From: Mytilisepta virgata
Taxonomy: Eukaryota > Mollusca > Bivalvia > Mytilida > Mytilidae
Direction of reading: 5' to 3'
Length of the DNA stretch: 64,000 nt
NCBI GenBank assembly: GCA_028015205.1
Contig: CM051514.1
Coordinates: forward strand, 29,156,150 to 29,220,149
Position 1 is the stretch's first letter. Every line of letters starts with the position of its first letter. Shown piece by piece: positions 1 through 12,340 of the stretch. Under the pieces are notes generated by a model. That model was not told the DNA's origin. It ran no database searches and saw nothing but the letters and a program-made list of their open reading frames with translations. Position numbers and translations under genes: made by a program.

Positions 1-889
1 GTCTCAATTCTGTGGAAAATTTTAACTAAAGTTACCTGTTATATTTTAATGTTGATTGCTGAAGCTTAAATAAATGTATCTACCATATTATAATAATGTA
101 CATAACACAAAAAACAACAGATTTGATCACACAAAATCTGACTGCTATAGCTAGGTCTGGAACAGTACCATATCTTTTTACCTTCCCAAGTTCACTTGAT
201 GGTTTGGTTGCTTCCATTAATGAAGACCGCAATTTTGACTCCGGAATCTTTCTTTGAGATTTTTTTTATAATATGGTGATGTGTTATGAATTGTGAGTGT
301 CTCATGTTTGATTACCCAATGCCCATTTATCTTTATATACATGTATGCCTTTGGAAAACATAAATTTATACAAGATTTGTGAGAGATAACATTTCCATAC
401 CTTAAACAAAATATATTTATATGAGGGTTCTGCCTTTTGGTTTCCATTTATGTTCAAGATGTTATGATTTCTACCATGACTATAGCTTAATTATTTACTT
501 TAAGAAAGTGAGGAAACTGCATGTCTGCAACAAAATTCTGTCATACTAGACACTGAATTTTCATCGGATTTCTATAATTTGCCTTGACTTGTTATTGTTA
601 TTGGGTGTTAAATTTAAAAATAAAAAATTTAGAGGTTTGCCAACAAAACAACAAAACATAAGCTTTACCCATATTACGAAAAATCTGCTAAATATCGTTG
701 CAGAGCAGACATATATTTAGCGTTGAAAGGGAGGGAATTCAAATCGATCATATTTATGGCAATTCTACATTCACCTTTCAAAAGTTTTCATAAAGATTAG
801 TGCATAATGTCTAAATTATCTTTGAGTAGAAAATAGTGTAACAGCAGAAATATATTCAAACTATGATTTTACAGTTGAATAGATAGCTC
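1..889. other. No recognisable feature
   Basis: AT-rich sequence with no ORF of coding character on either strand and no repeat family that I recognise from elsewhere in the window. Probably intergenic or intronic. Confidence 0.5.
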
Positions 890-1165
890 ATTATTAAACG
901 TCCAGCGGCAATTATGACACGCACACCAGAACAAGAAACTAATGAATGTGATGAATATGAACCCGGTTTTATCCAAGACCGACACGCTGAGCCGGATTTT
1001 TAACATGCTAGGTAACAGTTCACGAAGACATATCACCCCAACCGGACACATTATATTGACTCCGAGTCCACCAGTCCCTTGCTGCTGCGTGTTTGGCGGA
1101 GAACGAGCAAAACATGTACAAATTTCAATTTCTTTGCTGGCCGGGACCCTTCCGCACTAGCATCG
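890..1165 (-). mobile_element. SINE family B copy (tRNA-headed on the minus strand), partial
   Basis: Shares an ordered set of blocks with copies at 33288-33575 and 62515-62640: a tail block resembling TTAACGTCCAGTGGCAA, a block around GCCGGATTTTTAACATGC, and a block around CATATCACCCCAACCGGACA. In the 33-kb copy the right end is a tRNA-type B box on the minus strand, so the family is read as transcribed leftward here. In this copy the B box is mostly deleted. The family is a common dispersed repeat in bivalves from general knowledge; I cannot give it a formal name from sequence alone. Confidence 0.6.
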
Positions 1166-1649
1166 TAATGGCGGTGTGAAGTACCATAACTGAACTGGTA
1201 ACTGCGCCAGAGTTTGATTGATATATAGAGTTATTTATATTTAAAACCCATTAAGTTTTTTAATGGAAATATCCTTGTAGCATCTGTTTGAAACAGTTCG
1301 GCTATCGCCCTTAATCAAGTTACCAAAGGGAGAAAGCTGTATCTGTATAAAGTTATGCAATTTTGTTATTTCCCCGTGGGTTACCGGAGATGACTAATGT
1401 TTTCATTAGCCTCCTTTTTTGCGCCCAAACAGGCTTAACTTTTTTCAAAACGTACTATATGTCTCGCCTTCTTTCATGATCGCCATACATATTTGTGAGC
1501 TTCCCCTTTTTCAAATTTTAGAGCCTTTCTTTTGATCTAAATTTCTAATCTCTTTATAACTCTGTCATCAAATAGATCAGTGACATTTTTGTTTCTGATT
1601 TCGTTTACTGCATCAGAAGTTACACACATTAAAATATTTCCCCTCTTGG

Positions 1650-2010
1650 GTTTTAGTTCTGATTGGCGTCCGTATCATCGAATACAATTCTTAAAGGACC
1701 ATCCAAGGACTATATTGCTGCAAAATGTGGTTCCAATTGGATTAGGGATTTCAGACAATATCTTCGAAGTTGATTGGTCCGGGTCATCGGATACAATTTG
1801 ATAAGAAGATCACTAAGTAAAGGACAAGGTTTAGTTCAAATCAGCCCAGTGGAGATCGTAAAAGCTAAGGGTGGACAACTGATTTCCAGTATAGGCAATG
1901 CTCATCTTGTACCTTTGGTGGGCTAAATAGGACTACTCAATGGCCATCTAAAATTTGCTCTTAGAGGACCAAGCCATGTTAGAAAAACTCAAACACTGTC
2001 AACGGTAATA
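1650..2010 (+). repeat. Degenerate relative of dispersed repeat C
   Basis: Contains the repeat C phrase pattern (AAAGGACCAT, then CAAGGAC, then GTGGTTCCAATTGG, then TTTCAGACAA, then TCTTCGAAG), seen more clearly at 13790-14880 and 36930-37655. Only the word order and spacing are preserved, so this is an old copy or a subfamily member. Confidence 0.35.
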
Positions 2011-2124
2011 TCTAATATAATTGACCTGTGATGTCTCGAATTTCCAGTTAAGTGGACAGAAATTAGTTGGTTTTTTTAAGTTCCACATTGCAAGAATCGA
2101 CAGTTATCTCTGAATATTTTATCA

Positions 2125-4040
2125 TCTTTCCTTCATAGCAAGGGCGCTTTCCAGTAATCAACCACAGCTAGCTACAGTTCTGTCCTTGCTAAGCTTGCAA
2201 AAAGCTAACTAAACTGGGGAGCTAATGTTCAAATTGACAGATCAATTGAAAGCCGACGAGGATTCCAAGCGTTGTGAATTACCTAAATATTGTTGAACCC
2301 TGACAAACTTTTACAAACACGTTTATATTTTATATTTATTTGTTTTGTTTTTTACTGTATTTTTTTGTTTACTTTTTTCTTAATTTGTTGGTTTAGTTTC
2401 TTATCAATTTTCTTGATATGTCTTTTATTTTGTTTCGTTTTCATTTTGTTTATTGTTTTCCTTCATGACAAATATGGAACCACAAGTAGTTCAAACAATT
2501 TCGCGTTCAGCGGAAGCATGCTTCTGGCCTGGATAAAGTTTAACCGAGGCTGGCAAAAAGCTAGCAATATTGCCTAGCTTATGCTCAGATTGACAACTAA
2601 ATTTGAAAGTTCACGAGTTGAAGGCCAAAAGATGTCAACGCGGGTACCATTAACTAGCTTCCTTTGAACTCTTGAAAAATTTTTATACAGGGTATTTCTT
2701 GTTTGTTTTTCTTTCTTTCTTTTTTTTCTGCTTTTATTGTTTTCCTTAATGTCATATATGGCAAATGGCTGTCAAAAAGCACTCTAGTGTCCAACAGTAA
2801 CTAGGTGCAGTTCTGGTTTGGCAAAGGTTTATCGCGCGGCTTGCAAAAAGAGAGCGAACAGTGTTTTCCTTTATGAAAAAGATGGGACTGACAGGTAGTT
2901 GAAAGAATTTCCAGTGATCAAGGGTTGTTACGTTCCCAGGTAGCTACCTGGGAACACAACTAATGTTTAAACTCACAACTGAATTTGAAAGATTTGAAAG
3001 TTTTCAAGGCCAAAAGCTTTAAATGCATAAATTACTAGCTACCTATCGTTGAACACAAGAAACTTTTATACACACGTTTATTTTGATCCGTTTTCTTTCT
3101 TTTCGTTTCATTGCTTTACTTTAGTTTTTTTGTTTTCATCTCTATATTTTTTTTCTTAATTCTTTGCTTTTTTAGTCTTTATTGTTTTGTTATTTCTTTC
3201 GTTTATTGGTTTTTCTTTTTTGTTCGTTTTTTTGTTTATTCTGCATTGCTTTTTATTTTCAGTTATTTTTTTTTTTTATTTCTGTATTTTTGTTTATTTA
3301 TTGTTTTCCTTCATGAGAAGCTGGCTTATGACAGAATGTTGAAAAGCTTTACAGTGTTCAACGATAGGTAGCAACAGTTCAGGCCTGGATAAAGGTTTAC
3401 GCTAGGCTGGCAAAAAGCTAGTGACATGTCCTAACTAATGTTCAACTTGACAGCTCAACTTGAAAGCTTTCCAGCATGTTTGAAGGCAAAAATGATTCAA
3501 CGCGTTGGTTACTAGCAAGTTATCGCTAAATGCAAGTTACGAAAGTTTTGTTGGTTTGTTTTTTTTTCCTTGATTTTTTTTTTTGTGTGTTATGTCCGTT
3601 TTTGTTTTTTTTTTTCTTGGTTTTTTGTGTTTTTATTATAATAATTATTATTATTATTGCTATCTTTTGGTTTTTATTATTTTCCTTCATGAGAAGGCTG
3701 GAAATAACACGCTGTCGAAAAGTTTTTAAATTTTGAACGATAGCTAGCTACAGTTCTGGCCTGGTTAAAAGGAAACGCGAAGAAAGAGACATTGGCTAGG
3801 CATATGTTTTGTTTTTTGTAGTCTTTGTTTGTTTGTTTTGTTTTTTGGTTTTTTTTTCCTTTTTTTTTGTTAATAATGATTATGTTTCTTCTATTTTGTG
3901 CTTGCCTTCTTTTCTCTTTGTTTGTTTTATCTTTTTTCTTTTTCTTTGCTTTTAATTGTTTTCCTTAATGACAAATTTGCCAAATGACAGGCTGTCGAAA
4001 TCAAGATCAAGTGTTTGACAGTAACTAGCCATAAGTTTTC
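2125..4040 (+). repeat. Degenerate tandem array with T-rich spacers
   Basis: About seven diverged units spaced roughly 130-440 bp apart, each opening with TTTTCCTTCATGA or a variant (near 2129, 2459, 2745, 2872, 3308, 3682, 3960). Each then carries a core with the phrases AGCTAGCTACAGTTCTGGCCT and GGCTGGCAAAAAGCTAG in variant form, and ends in a T-rich tract of 50-200 nt. The short Phe/Leu-rich reading frames here are by-products of the T tracts, not genes. The array may be a diverged satellite or an internally repetitive element. Confidence 0.65.
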
Positions 4041-4059
4041 GACTTGGGATCACCATTCT

Positions 4060-4440
4060 TATCATATTGATTAATTAACTTTCTTTAATTCCAATCCACC
4101 TGTAAAATTGTAAATTGTACACAACTAAAGTCTAACTAAAGTATTAACTGTACTTAAATGTCCATTATTACTAAACAAATTGTAAATAAAATTTCAATCT
4201 TCAGAAATACTCCGTAAAATTTATTAGATCTTTTGGTATGTTATGAACTTAACAATCAGCAAGAAATGAGTAAAACCCATGAACTGAATCTGAGCCTATT
4301 CTAAAATTTTACGTAATCGATAATTTTTTATTTTTCTAATTACGTTCTCTGTTTTATAGATATAATATGAGCCTATTCTAAAATCTTACGATATCGCAAT
4401 TCAAACTCTAGAGAATGACCAGCGTTTTGTTGCATTATTA
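4060..4440. repeat. Dispersed repeat E, copy 1
   Basis: Collinear with 43138-43445 over about 300 bp. Both contain AAAGTCTAACTAAAGTATT, AACAATCAGCAAGAAATGAG and TAAAACCCATGA in the same order. A shorter diverged piece lies near 50600-50700. No coding potential. Confidence 0.7.
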
Positions 4441-5482
4441 CGCATTTGAACAGTAACCACTAAAGTGATATTTATCCAGGTCATAAAATATTAAACTAAT
4501 GATCATTAAGACTCTGAAGAGTGTATACCACCTACCACGTATTAAACCGACATTAATCAGTATATGATGACTGAACAATTTATTAATAAAATTTGCTTGG
4601 TATAGATGACGAACTTGTATCGTTTATTTTCTTTTCGCGTTGTCAAAAACCGCATTTACAGTTTGACGAAAATAATTCTTGGAAATGATTATACTAACAG
4701 TTGCAGATGTGAAACATACAACGTTTTTCTTGGCAAAAGATTTTAATTAATTTGACAGGCAACACAGCAGATTAATTATATTTTGACCCTAACTCCAACA
4801 AATTTTTGTGCAATGCTAATAAGCTATTTTATGCAAAAAACACAAAATTCAACAAAATTTTACCAATTTATTACATCCAAATGTAAAAACTTCGCATGAA
4901 ATAAACAGTGACGCCAATTTTGTAATAATGTGTATATAATAAATAAGTGTTAGAGTTGTCACTCTTTGTACTAACTCTATCTTCCTATATGTACTCAATT
5001 TATATATTTTATTATATTTTTTATTTGAATTATCTTAGATATAGATAAAATCCGTGTGAAAGGTTGTTTGTGTAGCATATGTATGTTTAGGTTGTGTATG
5101 ATTGATATTCATGATTTATATATTGATTTATATGCTCATATAGGAATTAAGAATTTTGATTTGATTTGATTAGATCCGACAAGAGCACGGTATCTATCAA
5201 TATCGGATCCTTAACGTATTCTTTCACGTTACGAAGACCTTTTGTGATCCTTGCAATAAAAACAAGATTCTTTGACCCTAACGTCCACTGCAAATGGTAA
5301 ATATCTATTTAATTTTTATATTAAAAAAAATGGATAGCTGGCGGAACAAGTAAATAATCGAGGTAAGAAAACACATTTTCATTTTTGGTCAGCCGATAGC
5401 GATAAAGGCATAATTCTTGACAAAAGATAAGACTGTGTTTGCAAATTTTTAAACCAAATTAAACTTTGTTGATTTTTACAAC
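4441..5482. other. No recognisable feature
   Basis: AT-rich, no ORF of note. A short stretch near 4920-5170 is rich in TATATA and TGATTTGAT words. Nothing else can be supported. Confidence 0.45.
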
Positions 5483-5830
5483 TTTGTTCTGCGTTTAAGC
5501 TCGTATAAGAACGTAAATCGGTTAGCATTTGACGTTATTCTTCCGAAAACCCCGCAATTTCACCTGGGATTTCGATATCACAAACTTGTGAAAACTTTTA
5601 CTGAATTTTATCATCGGTACACGGACCTCATTCGTAAACATAAATCAACGTGCAAACATCTTATATGTTCAGGTATTTTACATCCCATCTTTTATGGTAA
5701 TATTCTATACAAAGCAAACAAATGTCGTCATTCACCTGAAAAGCTAACCAAACCTTTAAACAGACTTATCCACAATGGATATAGTTACGCTACTGTTGTC
5801 AAGTCATTAAAGAAGGCATTTTTGGAATAA
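5483..5830 (+). pseudogene. C-terminal fragment of a retroelement reverse-transcriptase ORF (third family)
   Basis: An open frame ends at the TAA at 5828-5830. It encodes about 80 residues after an ATG-less start (5588) and continues upstream in frame-shifted form. Visible phrases are KLVKTFTEFYHRYTDLIRK, HPIFYGNILYKANK and PLNRLIHNGYSYATVVKSL. The pattern (an aromatic/basic helix, a short HPxFYG turn, then a basic helix) resembles the region downstream of the RT palm in molluscan Penelope-like or related retroelement proteins, but the sequence differs from the main family in this window. No catalytic motif is present, so it is a 5'-truncated relic. A host exon is a less likely alternative. 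Confidence 0.4.
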
Positions 5831-6099
5831 ATATTGATTCACTCATATGGTCTTTGCATCGGAGATAAACGTATTTATTCTAAAACCAGTTGTTAGTATG
5901 ATACGGGTTGTGTTCTTCTCGTATAATTTATGATAACATGATACCAAACTCCAAACGGAAGAGATTGTGGTTGATTTTCTATATGCAAGTAACTGCTAGT
6001 AGTCCTTTGTTAATATATATTGATCATTTTGCTTAGTTTCTCCTGTTACCTTTTTTAACATCGGACTCGGACATCTTTTGAACTGAGTTATAATGTGTG

Positions 6100-6465
6100 T
6101 ATCGCTGTGTGTTTGTTTATTTCACATTGGCTAAAGGTATAGGGGGAAGGTTGAGATCTCACAAAACATGTTTACCCCGCCTCATGTTTGCGCCTGTCCC
6201 AAGTCAGGAACCTCTAGCCTTTGTTAGACTTGTGTGTTTTTAATTTTGGTTTATTTGTATGGTTCGGAGTTTAGCGTGCCGTCCATTTTGCTGAACTAGT
6301 ATCCATTTTTGTTTAGGGGTCAGATGAAGCCCGCCTCCGGGTGCGGGATTTTCTCGCTGCGTTAAAGACCTATTGGTAGCCTTGAACTGTTTTCTGCTCT
6401 TTGGCTGGGTTGTTGTCTCCTTGACACAGTCCCGGTTTCCATTCTCTATTCTAAAAACTTAAATA
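6100..6465 (+). repeat. Dispersed mussel-type repeat with the GCCTGTCCCAAGTCAGGAA core
   Basis: Contains GCGCCTGTCCCAAGTCAGGA, CGCCTCCGGGTGCGGGATTT and a 3' end GGGTTGTTGTCTCCTTGACA followed by CCATTCTC. I recognise this ordered series as a very abundant mussel genomic repeat, often at the 3' end of retroelement-like units. The inverse of its core recurs at 37690-37990 (CCCGACTTGGGACAGGCAC), in a related repeat on the other strand. Confidence 0.6.
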
Positions 6466-6779
6466 ACAAGTGGTAATGGATTTTTAAGATCCATGGCACC
6501 GCATCTTTTTCAATTCTCGTCAACATACATTACTGCAGTCGGACATTCATCTTCTAACGTTTACGATCAGAATGGATTTCAGTTATTCCGGGAAAAATCA
6601 TTTTGTAGCAAAATAGCAAAAATAGTTTTGTTAAATTTGTTACCAGTACTTGGTAAAAAAATAATGTTTGAATTCCTGTACAACATACATGTCGTAACTG
6701 TCAAAATATCAGAATGTACACTCCCGAATCCGAGCGCATGACTAAAACTTACAATTTCAAAAACCAACACCTAAGACCT

Positions 6780-6990
6780 TCTGCTTCCATTCAAGCGACA
6801 TCATCTTACGATGGACTCTCCACAAATAATAATTTTCCCTTGCCCATATACTATCAAACAAAATAGATAGGGTAAGTCAACAATAACATACTACCTGCAC
6901 CCAACAGACAAAAAATGACATAAAAGAGCACAAAATACAAACATAAACACAGTAGTCAGTCAGGATACTCCTGACTTGGTAGACTCTTAA
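6780..6990. repeat. Possible decayed dispersed repeat
   Basis: The stretch with AACATAAACACAGTAGTCAG and TACTCCTGACTTGGTAGACT loosely resembles the minus-strand form of the repeat at 37690-37990. The match is by phrase only. Confidence 0.25.
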
Positions 6991-7175
6991 CTGTATGTGT
7001 TGGGGTTAAACCAATTTATTGTAACTCTTACCCCTCCCTTTTCTATCCTGACAATCTGAAGAGTGTACTTAACATACTATTAAAGCCATGTTAAAGCCAT
7101 GTTATTTAGCTTTAAAGTTGAAGAGTTTTACAAATTGATCAACATTATTGAATCTTTGTAATAATGTTCAATGAC

Positions 7176-7972
7176 TTTCAGATACTTTGTTGTACCTTTA
7201 GCTTCCATCTTGCTTATATAGTCATTTTGTTGAGGATGTCAAAGTACATGTACAATAAATGAATGTTGCACATAGAAAAGAATATTTTCTAATGAATTAT
7301 AAAATATATTAAATTATTTATAGTTTGAAATCCAGTTTTGTAAGTCACATTAAACAACTAAAATTATAATTTTACCGCGACAAAATTCCTTATTATCCCC
7401 TATACGTTAATTTTTATGCCTGGAGGATATTTACTTCAAAACGCTTCAGTTTCATAGCAAACTTTTTAAATATGTATGTCACGTATATTTTAAATTATAA
7501 TTTGAAAAATACATCATTTGACTTTAATAAATCAAACGAAGTATGGAATATGTCATATCTGGTAATCTGTCAAGTTAAGTTATTGTTCTAATGGTACCTG
7601 GTCATCCTAAATTTTTGAATTTCCTCTTCCAATTTCTCATTTTTTTATTTTCTGAATTTTTAATTTTTTTAATAAATGAAACTTCAAACACTGAAAAAGT
7701 TTCTCAATTTTGTTCTCCCATTTTACAGTTGTAAAGGACGTTTACTTTCCCCTTCAAACTCAGTATCACATCATATTCTTGCTTTTGGAATTCTTTTCTG
7801 CACACTAATACAATTTACATTTCTTAGCTTTCATAGTCTTTGTGTCACTTGTATTATGAAATCTTAACATTATCCGAAATGACCGAAATGCCTACGTTTG
7901 TAACATTGCAGCACGGAGCCTGAAATAACTCATATTAACGGTCTAGATGCAGTTAGATTTACCGTGAACAAC
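7176..7972 (+). repeat. Local direct duplication, copy 1
   Basis: Collinear with 8687-10019. Shared blocks are TTTCAGATACTTTGTTGTACC (TTTCAGATTCCTTGATGTACC in copy 2), TTTACTTCAAAACGC, CATTTGACTTTAATAAATCAAAC and GAAATGCCTACGTTTGTA, followed by GCAGC(A/T)CGGAGCCTGAAA. The offset is about 1.5 kb at the start and 2 kb at the end. No coding frame is conserved between the copies. Confidence 0.75.
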
Positions 7973-8686
7973 TGAAGACGAGAATTTAAACTGCTTCCGA
8001 ATAAGATGCTGCATATTAACTTGGTTGCTACTTTTTTCATTCAGATTCCGTCATACAACCAAAAAAGTAACAAGAAATATTTATGGAAAGAATAACAATA
8101 ATCTGATTAATATGTTTCTAGATAGCTAAGATTAATTTCACGACAAACTTGATATCAAAATATCACTGAAATTTTCCCAAAAAATATATAAAGATCCCCA
8201 CGTCAACTTCTTACTATTTCAACTGAATTAAATTTAATAAACAAGGAATAAGCTAATTTCCTGAAAACATCGGTTCTTGTGTTTCATGGAACACTTGACA
8301 GTCGTCTGCTCCCATCAAACTCTGGTTGTCAAGAGTTGCAGATTTGGATATTCAACACTAAGTAATGTGTCTTCTTTTAAAATGGTAAAATGGAAAAAGT
8401 ATAATTACATGACTGTATAGGATGAACACAAAAAGCAATTCAAAACATATGAACAGCAAATTAATACATTGCAACGCTGATGTTATCACATCTTAGGAAT
8501 AAAGAGTTAACTTCCATGTCGAAATATTTATCTAGGACTGTGGGAGTTATCTCCATTACTACACCGGCTGGTATTTTCTCAACGGCCATTATAAGGAAAC
8601 TGAAAAAATAACTCTGAAGTATAAAATATATATTATAAAATATGTTTTAAATTTTCTCTAGTAACTTGTCTTATTGATTTTTCCGA

Positions 8687-10019
8687 ATTTCAGATTCCTT
8701 GATGTACCTTTAGGTCCCACCTTGCTTAGATAGTAATTTTGTTAAGGGCGTTAAGTACATGTAGACTAGAAAGCAAAATTTTCTGATGAATCATAAAATA
8801 TATCAAATTACATATAGTTTGAAATGAAGTTTTGTTCCTCACTTGAAACAACTTAAATTCCAAATTTTTTCAGAAAAAATCCTTATCATGCACTTAGTTA
8901 TTTTTTATGCTGGAAGAAATTTACTTCAAAACAGCATATTTTACAGCTATTTTCATAGCTATTTTTTTATATATGTATGTCACATATTTTAAATCATAAT
9001 ATGAAAAACATACCATTTGACTTTAATAAATTAAACAAAGTTTTGAATTTCTCATATCTAGTAAGTTTGGTTGTTTTGCTCCCAATGAGTCTTAATAAAT
9101 AGTAAAGTTGTCAAAATTTACATTACTTTATCATACCATCTCTAAGGGAAATTTCTTTTAATTGTTTTTATTTAAGCTAAAACGTTACCTTTTCTATCAA
9201 ATTTTGATTATGCAAGACATAACATAAAATGATAAAAAAAAAAAATATGAGACACCTTCATAATAAAAATCACATAATATTAAACCAATAAGAAACTTTT
9301 TTTTGTTTCTTGTGTTGCTTTTTAATACTTATAATTTTCATATTGTGGCTTAAACATTTTTTAATTGTAACTACATTTCGTGTTATCCATTTTTCAAACA
9401 ACGATTTTAAATGCTCAACTGTTAGAAAGAGATAGGCAGAAATAACACTATTCATTACAGTTGATCAATAGAATCAGAAAATGAAACTTATGTATTTTTT
9501 GTTATTTTAACATTGCTTGATTTACATGAACAGTGTGAATACGGCCTAAGTTAAACGAGTAAAATTTTACAAGTGAACTAGATAATCTAAATCTAAATAT
9601 AGAACAATTTAGAGAAAAAGAATAATAATTATTTGGTCCAGGTTTTTGATATCGAAACTAGAATAAAAAGAAAAACAACGAAGTAATATATATTTTTGAA
9701 AACACAAGTCCGGTGTTATGACCCGCTATTCATCAAACACAACACCTGGTGTCGAACATTTCGAGAAGTTTGACAGTTGTTTTTTTTTTGTAATCATTGT
9801 TCCAGTTCTGACATGTCTAATGAAATTAATTTTGTAATTTCCAAACAAGGAAATTTTTTTTAAATGAATCTACAAACACTAACAAAGCATTTTTATTAGC
9901 TCTTATAGTCTTCGTGTCCCTTGTATTATAAAACCTGAACATTGTCGCGAAATGTCCGAAATGCCTACGTTTGTAGCATTGCAGCTCGGAGCCTGAAACG
10001 ACTCATATAAACGGTCTCA
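8687..10019 (+). repeat. Local direct duplication, copy 2 (with extra internal sequence)
   Basis: Direct copy of 7176-7972, with about 500 bp of additional sequence in its second half, between roughly 9080 and 9860. The extra part is AT-rich and has no recognisable element ends. Confidence 0.75.
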
Positions 10020-10124
10020 GATTTCCCTTTAAATAGTTTTACTATGTTAATCTATTGATTATCTACAGAAATATGATGCATCTTGCTAGAAGACAAGGCT
10101 CGCGACAAAGAATTATGATATATC

Positions 10125-10830
10125 ACATAATTTCGGTAAATCAGATGCTAGCTCGATTCAGTTTTCAGAATCATATGTCGGCTTAGATGCCCAAGAAATG
10201 CTAGATTTTCTAGAAGAAAAAGTAAGTGACGATTAATCGGCTGAGCGAGGCGGCGGCATTTCCAACTTCCCTATTTTTGGCCCCATTACACTTCACGCCC
10301 AAGAAAAATGTAAAAGTCGTTGTCGAACAGGTCTCTGATAATAAATGTTAGCCACAGATAGAACATAGACCTAAACATTTAGATAAAACAGAAGATAATG
10401 AGTTGGAATTACGAATACAGCTCCTGGAAGAAATAAAGAGAGCAGTTAAAACGGGTCAAGGAATTGGAAGAGCATGTGGAAGAAATGTCAAGGACATCTG
10501 GAGCAATATACCTCCAAAATGATCAAAAGAAGAAAATTTAAATCAAAAGGTGAGAACAGCAAATTTCCCCGAACTATTTGAAGATAAATGGTTAATAAAC
10601 GTGTCTTCGGTGAAATCAGAAGGTTGGGTCTACATATTCATCAGATTCAGATTCAGATTCAGATTCTGAATTGGACACAACTGACCCTTGTCTTCTCGTC
10701 CAGATGAAATACATTTGTCTGACTCTGCAAAATCAAAATCCCAGAAGGAGAAATGTAAACACGATTGTGTGAAGTCTGTGAAAGTGGTACGTTTTCTGAT
10801 TCAACTAATTTGAAGTGAAAAGATATTGCA
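10125..10830 (+). pseudogene. Decayed coding sequence of unknown origin
   Basis: Short open stretches read in the plus direction with protein-like composition but are broken by stops and frameshifts. One includes SESYVGLDAQEMLDFLEEK, followed immediately by GTAAGT, a plausible splice donor near 10222. A second reads LELRIQLLEEIKRAVKTGQG. A third has a run of Ser-Asp pairs from TCAGAT repeats near 10640-10665. Either this is a dead retroelement structural gene or it is the exons of a decayed host gene; I do not recognise the family. Confidence 0.35.
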
Positions 10831-11515
10831 TTTCACCGCTATGTTCTATTTATGGCAATGACAGCCATGTTTGTTGCTGGATCAAATCCCAGGATACATT
10901 TTTTAAACTATATACCCTAAGAAAAAATGAGTTAAAGTAAAGTTGAAACTGGTCTTTCAGTTTCAGAGAGGAAGATTTTTGAAAAACTATATGATTTTAA
11001 CAAGAAATATGAGAAAAAAATTGTCTTTCAAGAGCAATAATTCCTTTCAAGGGGTCAATAGACCATTTTTGCTGTATACACTTTCTCCCTATTTATGATA
11101 ATATTAAATATAATAACCTTCAACTGCAAAATGTCCTTAAAATTAACAATTCATCAAACAAAGGGTTTCCCGATTCGTCTGAAAATTTCATGACAGGAAG
11201 ATCTTAACCTGATGAACATTTTTACCCGAATCAGTTTTGACCTTAATTCTTTACTCTTTGAGATACAAGCCAAAATATGCATTTCACACCTGTCGTCTAT
11301 TTTAGCAACGGCAGCCATCTTTGTTGATTGATCAAATCTCCGGATACATTTTTCAAACTAGTTACCCTAAGGAACATCCATGTCAGTATTGAATGTATTT
11401 GGCCCAGTAGATTCAGAGGAAAGCATTTTTGAAATAGTTTACGACGACGGACGACAATAGACGCCAAGTGGTGGCATAAGCTTATTTGGTCGTTTGGGCC
11501 AACTGGAACCAGAAT
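10831..11515 (+). repeat. Dispersed repeat C copy
   Basis: Carries the repeat C hallmarks: GGCAGCCATCTTTGTTGATTG, CCCGATTCGTCTGAAAATTT, TTCATGACAGGAAGATCTTA, and the GACGACGGACGACAATAGAC block next to CGCCAAGTGGTGGCATAAGC. Comparable copies lie at 13790-14880, 16633-17700 and 36930-37655. Confidence 0.7.
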
Positions 11516-11521
11516 TTGTAG

Positions 11522-11615
11522 CAAAATCGAAAACAACTGACAAACTCCGGATAACAACGAAGACAAGATCCAAACAATATAAACACTACACTAAAAAACT
11601 AAAAACATATACCTC
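11522..11615 (-). mobile_element. Retroelement 3'-tail fragment inside repeat C
   Basis: The phrase AAACAACTGACAAACTCCGG followed by ACAACGAAGACAAGA also occurs at 20235-20280, in the minus-strand tail of a retroelement relic. Here it interrupts repeat C sequence that resumes near 11640. Confidence 0.5.
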
Positions 11616-11639
11616 ACTAAAATACCTTAAATCGTCGAT

Positions 11640-12340
11640 GACCCAGACTGTCAACCTAGATGTTCGCCACAGCTGAACTTAGTTCCACATATGACTCTTC
11701 TTGTCGAAACCACCAAGCCAATTGGAACCAAACTTGGCAGAAGAGGTCCTTGGTGCTCCTTCAGAAGTTTGTCCGATGACCCGGAATGTAAACAACGATG
11801 GCGATCAAAGCCAAATTTAGTTCAGCATAGGACCCTATTGGAACATTCATTGACGAGTCTTCTTGTCTGAAACCACTAAGCCAATTGTAACCAGACTTGG
11901 CAGAAATGGTCTTCAAGTTGCCCTTCTTCGGAATTGTGTCAGATTGTCAACCAAGAAGGCCACCACAGCCGAACTTAGTTTAACATAGGACCCTATATGA
12001 AAATTAATAAAAAATCTTGTCTGAAATCATTGAGCCAATTGGAACCAAACTTAGCAGAAATGGTCCTTTGGTGGTCCTCTTTAAAATTTATGTCAGAAGA
12101 TTCAGATTGTCAAAAAAGAAGGCCGGCACAGCCGAATTTAGTTCAACATAAGACCCTATGGGAAAATTCATTTTAAAAATCTTTTTGTCTGAAAGCACTT
12201 GACCAGTTGCAACCAGATTAAATTGTCTTCTCTCAGCATTATGTCTAATATTACAGAATTTTGTTTATGTACCTTTATGGTTGTTTATTGGCAAATTGAA
12301 CCCAGGAGAGCGATACAGACTCCCAGTAGCCTTTAGTTTA
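11640..12340 (+). repeat. Tandem ~150-bp units within repeat C
   Basis: Four diverged units, each with an AACTTAGTTC-type block (near 11675, 11814, 11969, 12135), then TAGGACCCTATGGGAAAATT, CTTGTCTGAAA, CCAATTGGAACCA and a TTGGCAGAAATGGTCC block. Spacing is about 139-166 bp. Another unit set occurs at 17440-17620. The right end near 12290-12340 (TGGCAAATTGAACCCAGGAG) matches the repeat end at 17640-17670. Confidence 0.65.

Noticed and set aside
2290..3736. Hydrophobic Phe/Leu-rich reading frames that look like membrane proteins
   Set aside because: They are translations of T-rich spacers in a degenerate tandem array. Frames are not conserved between units.
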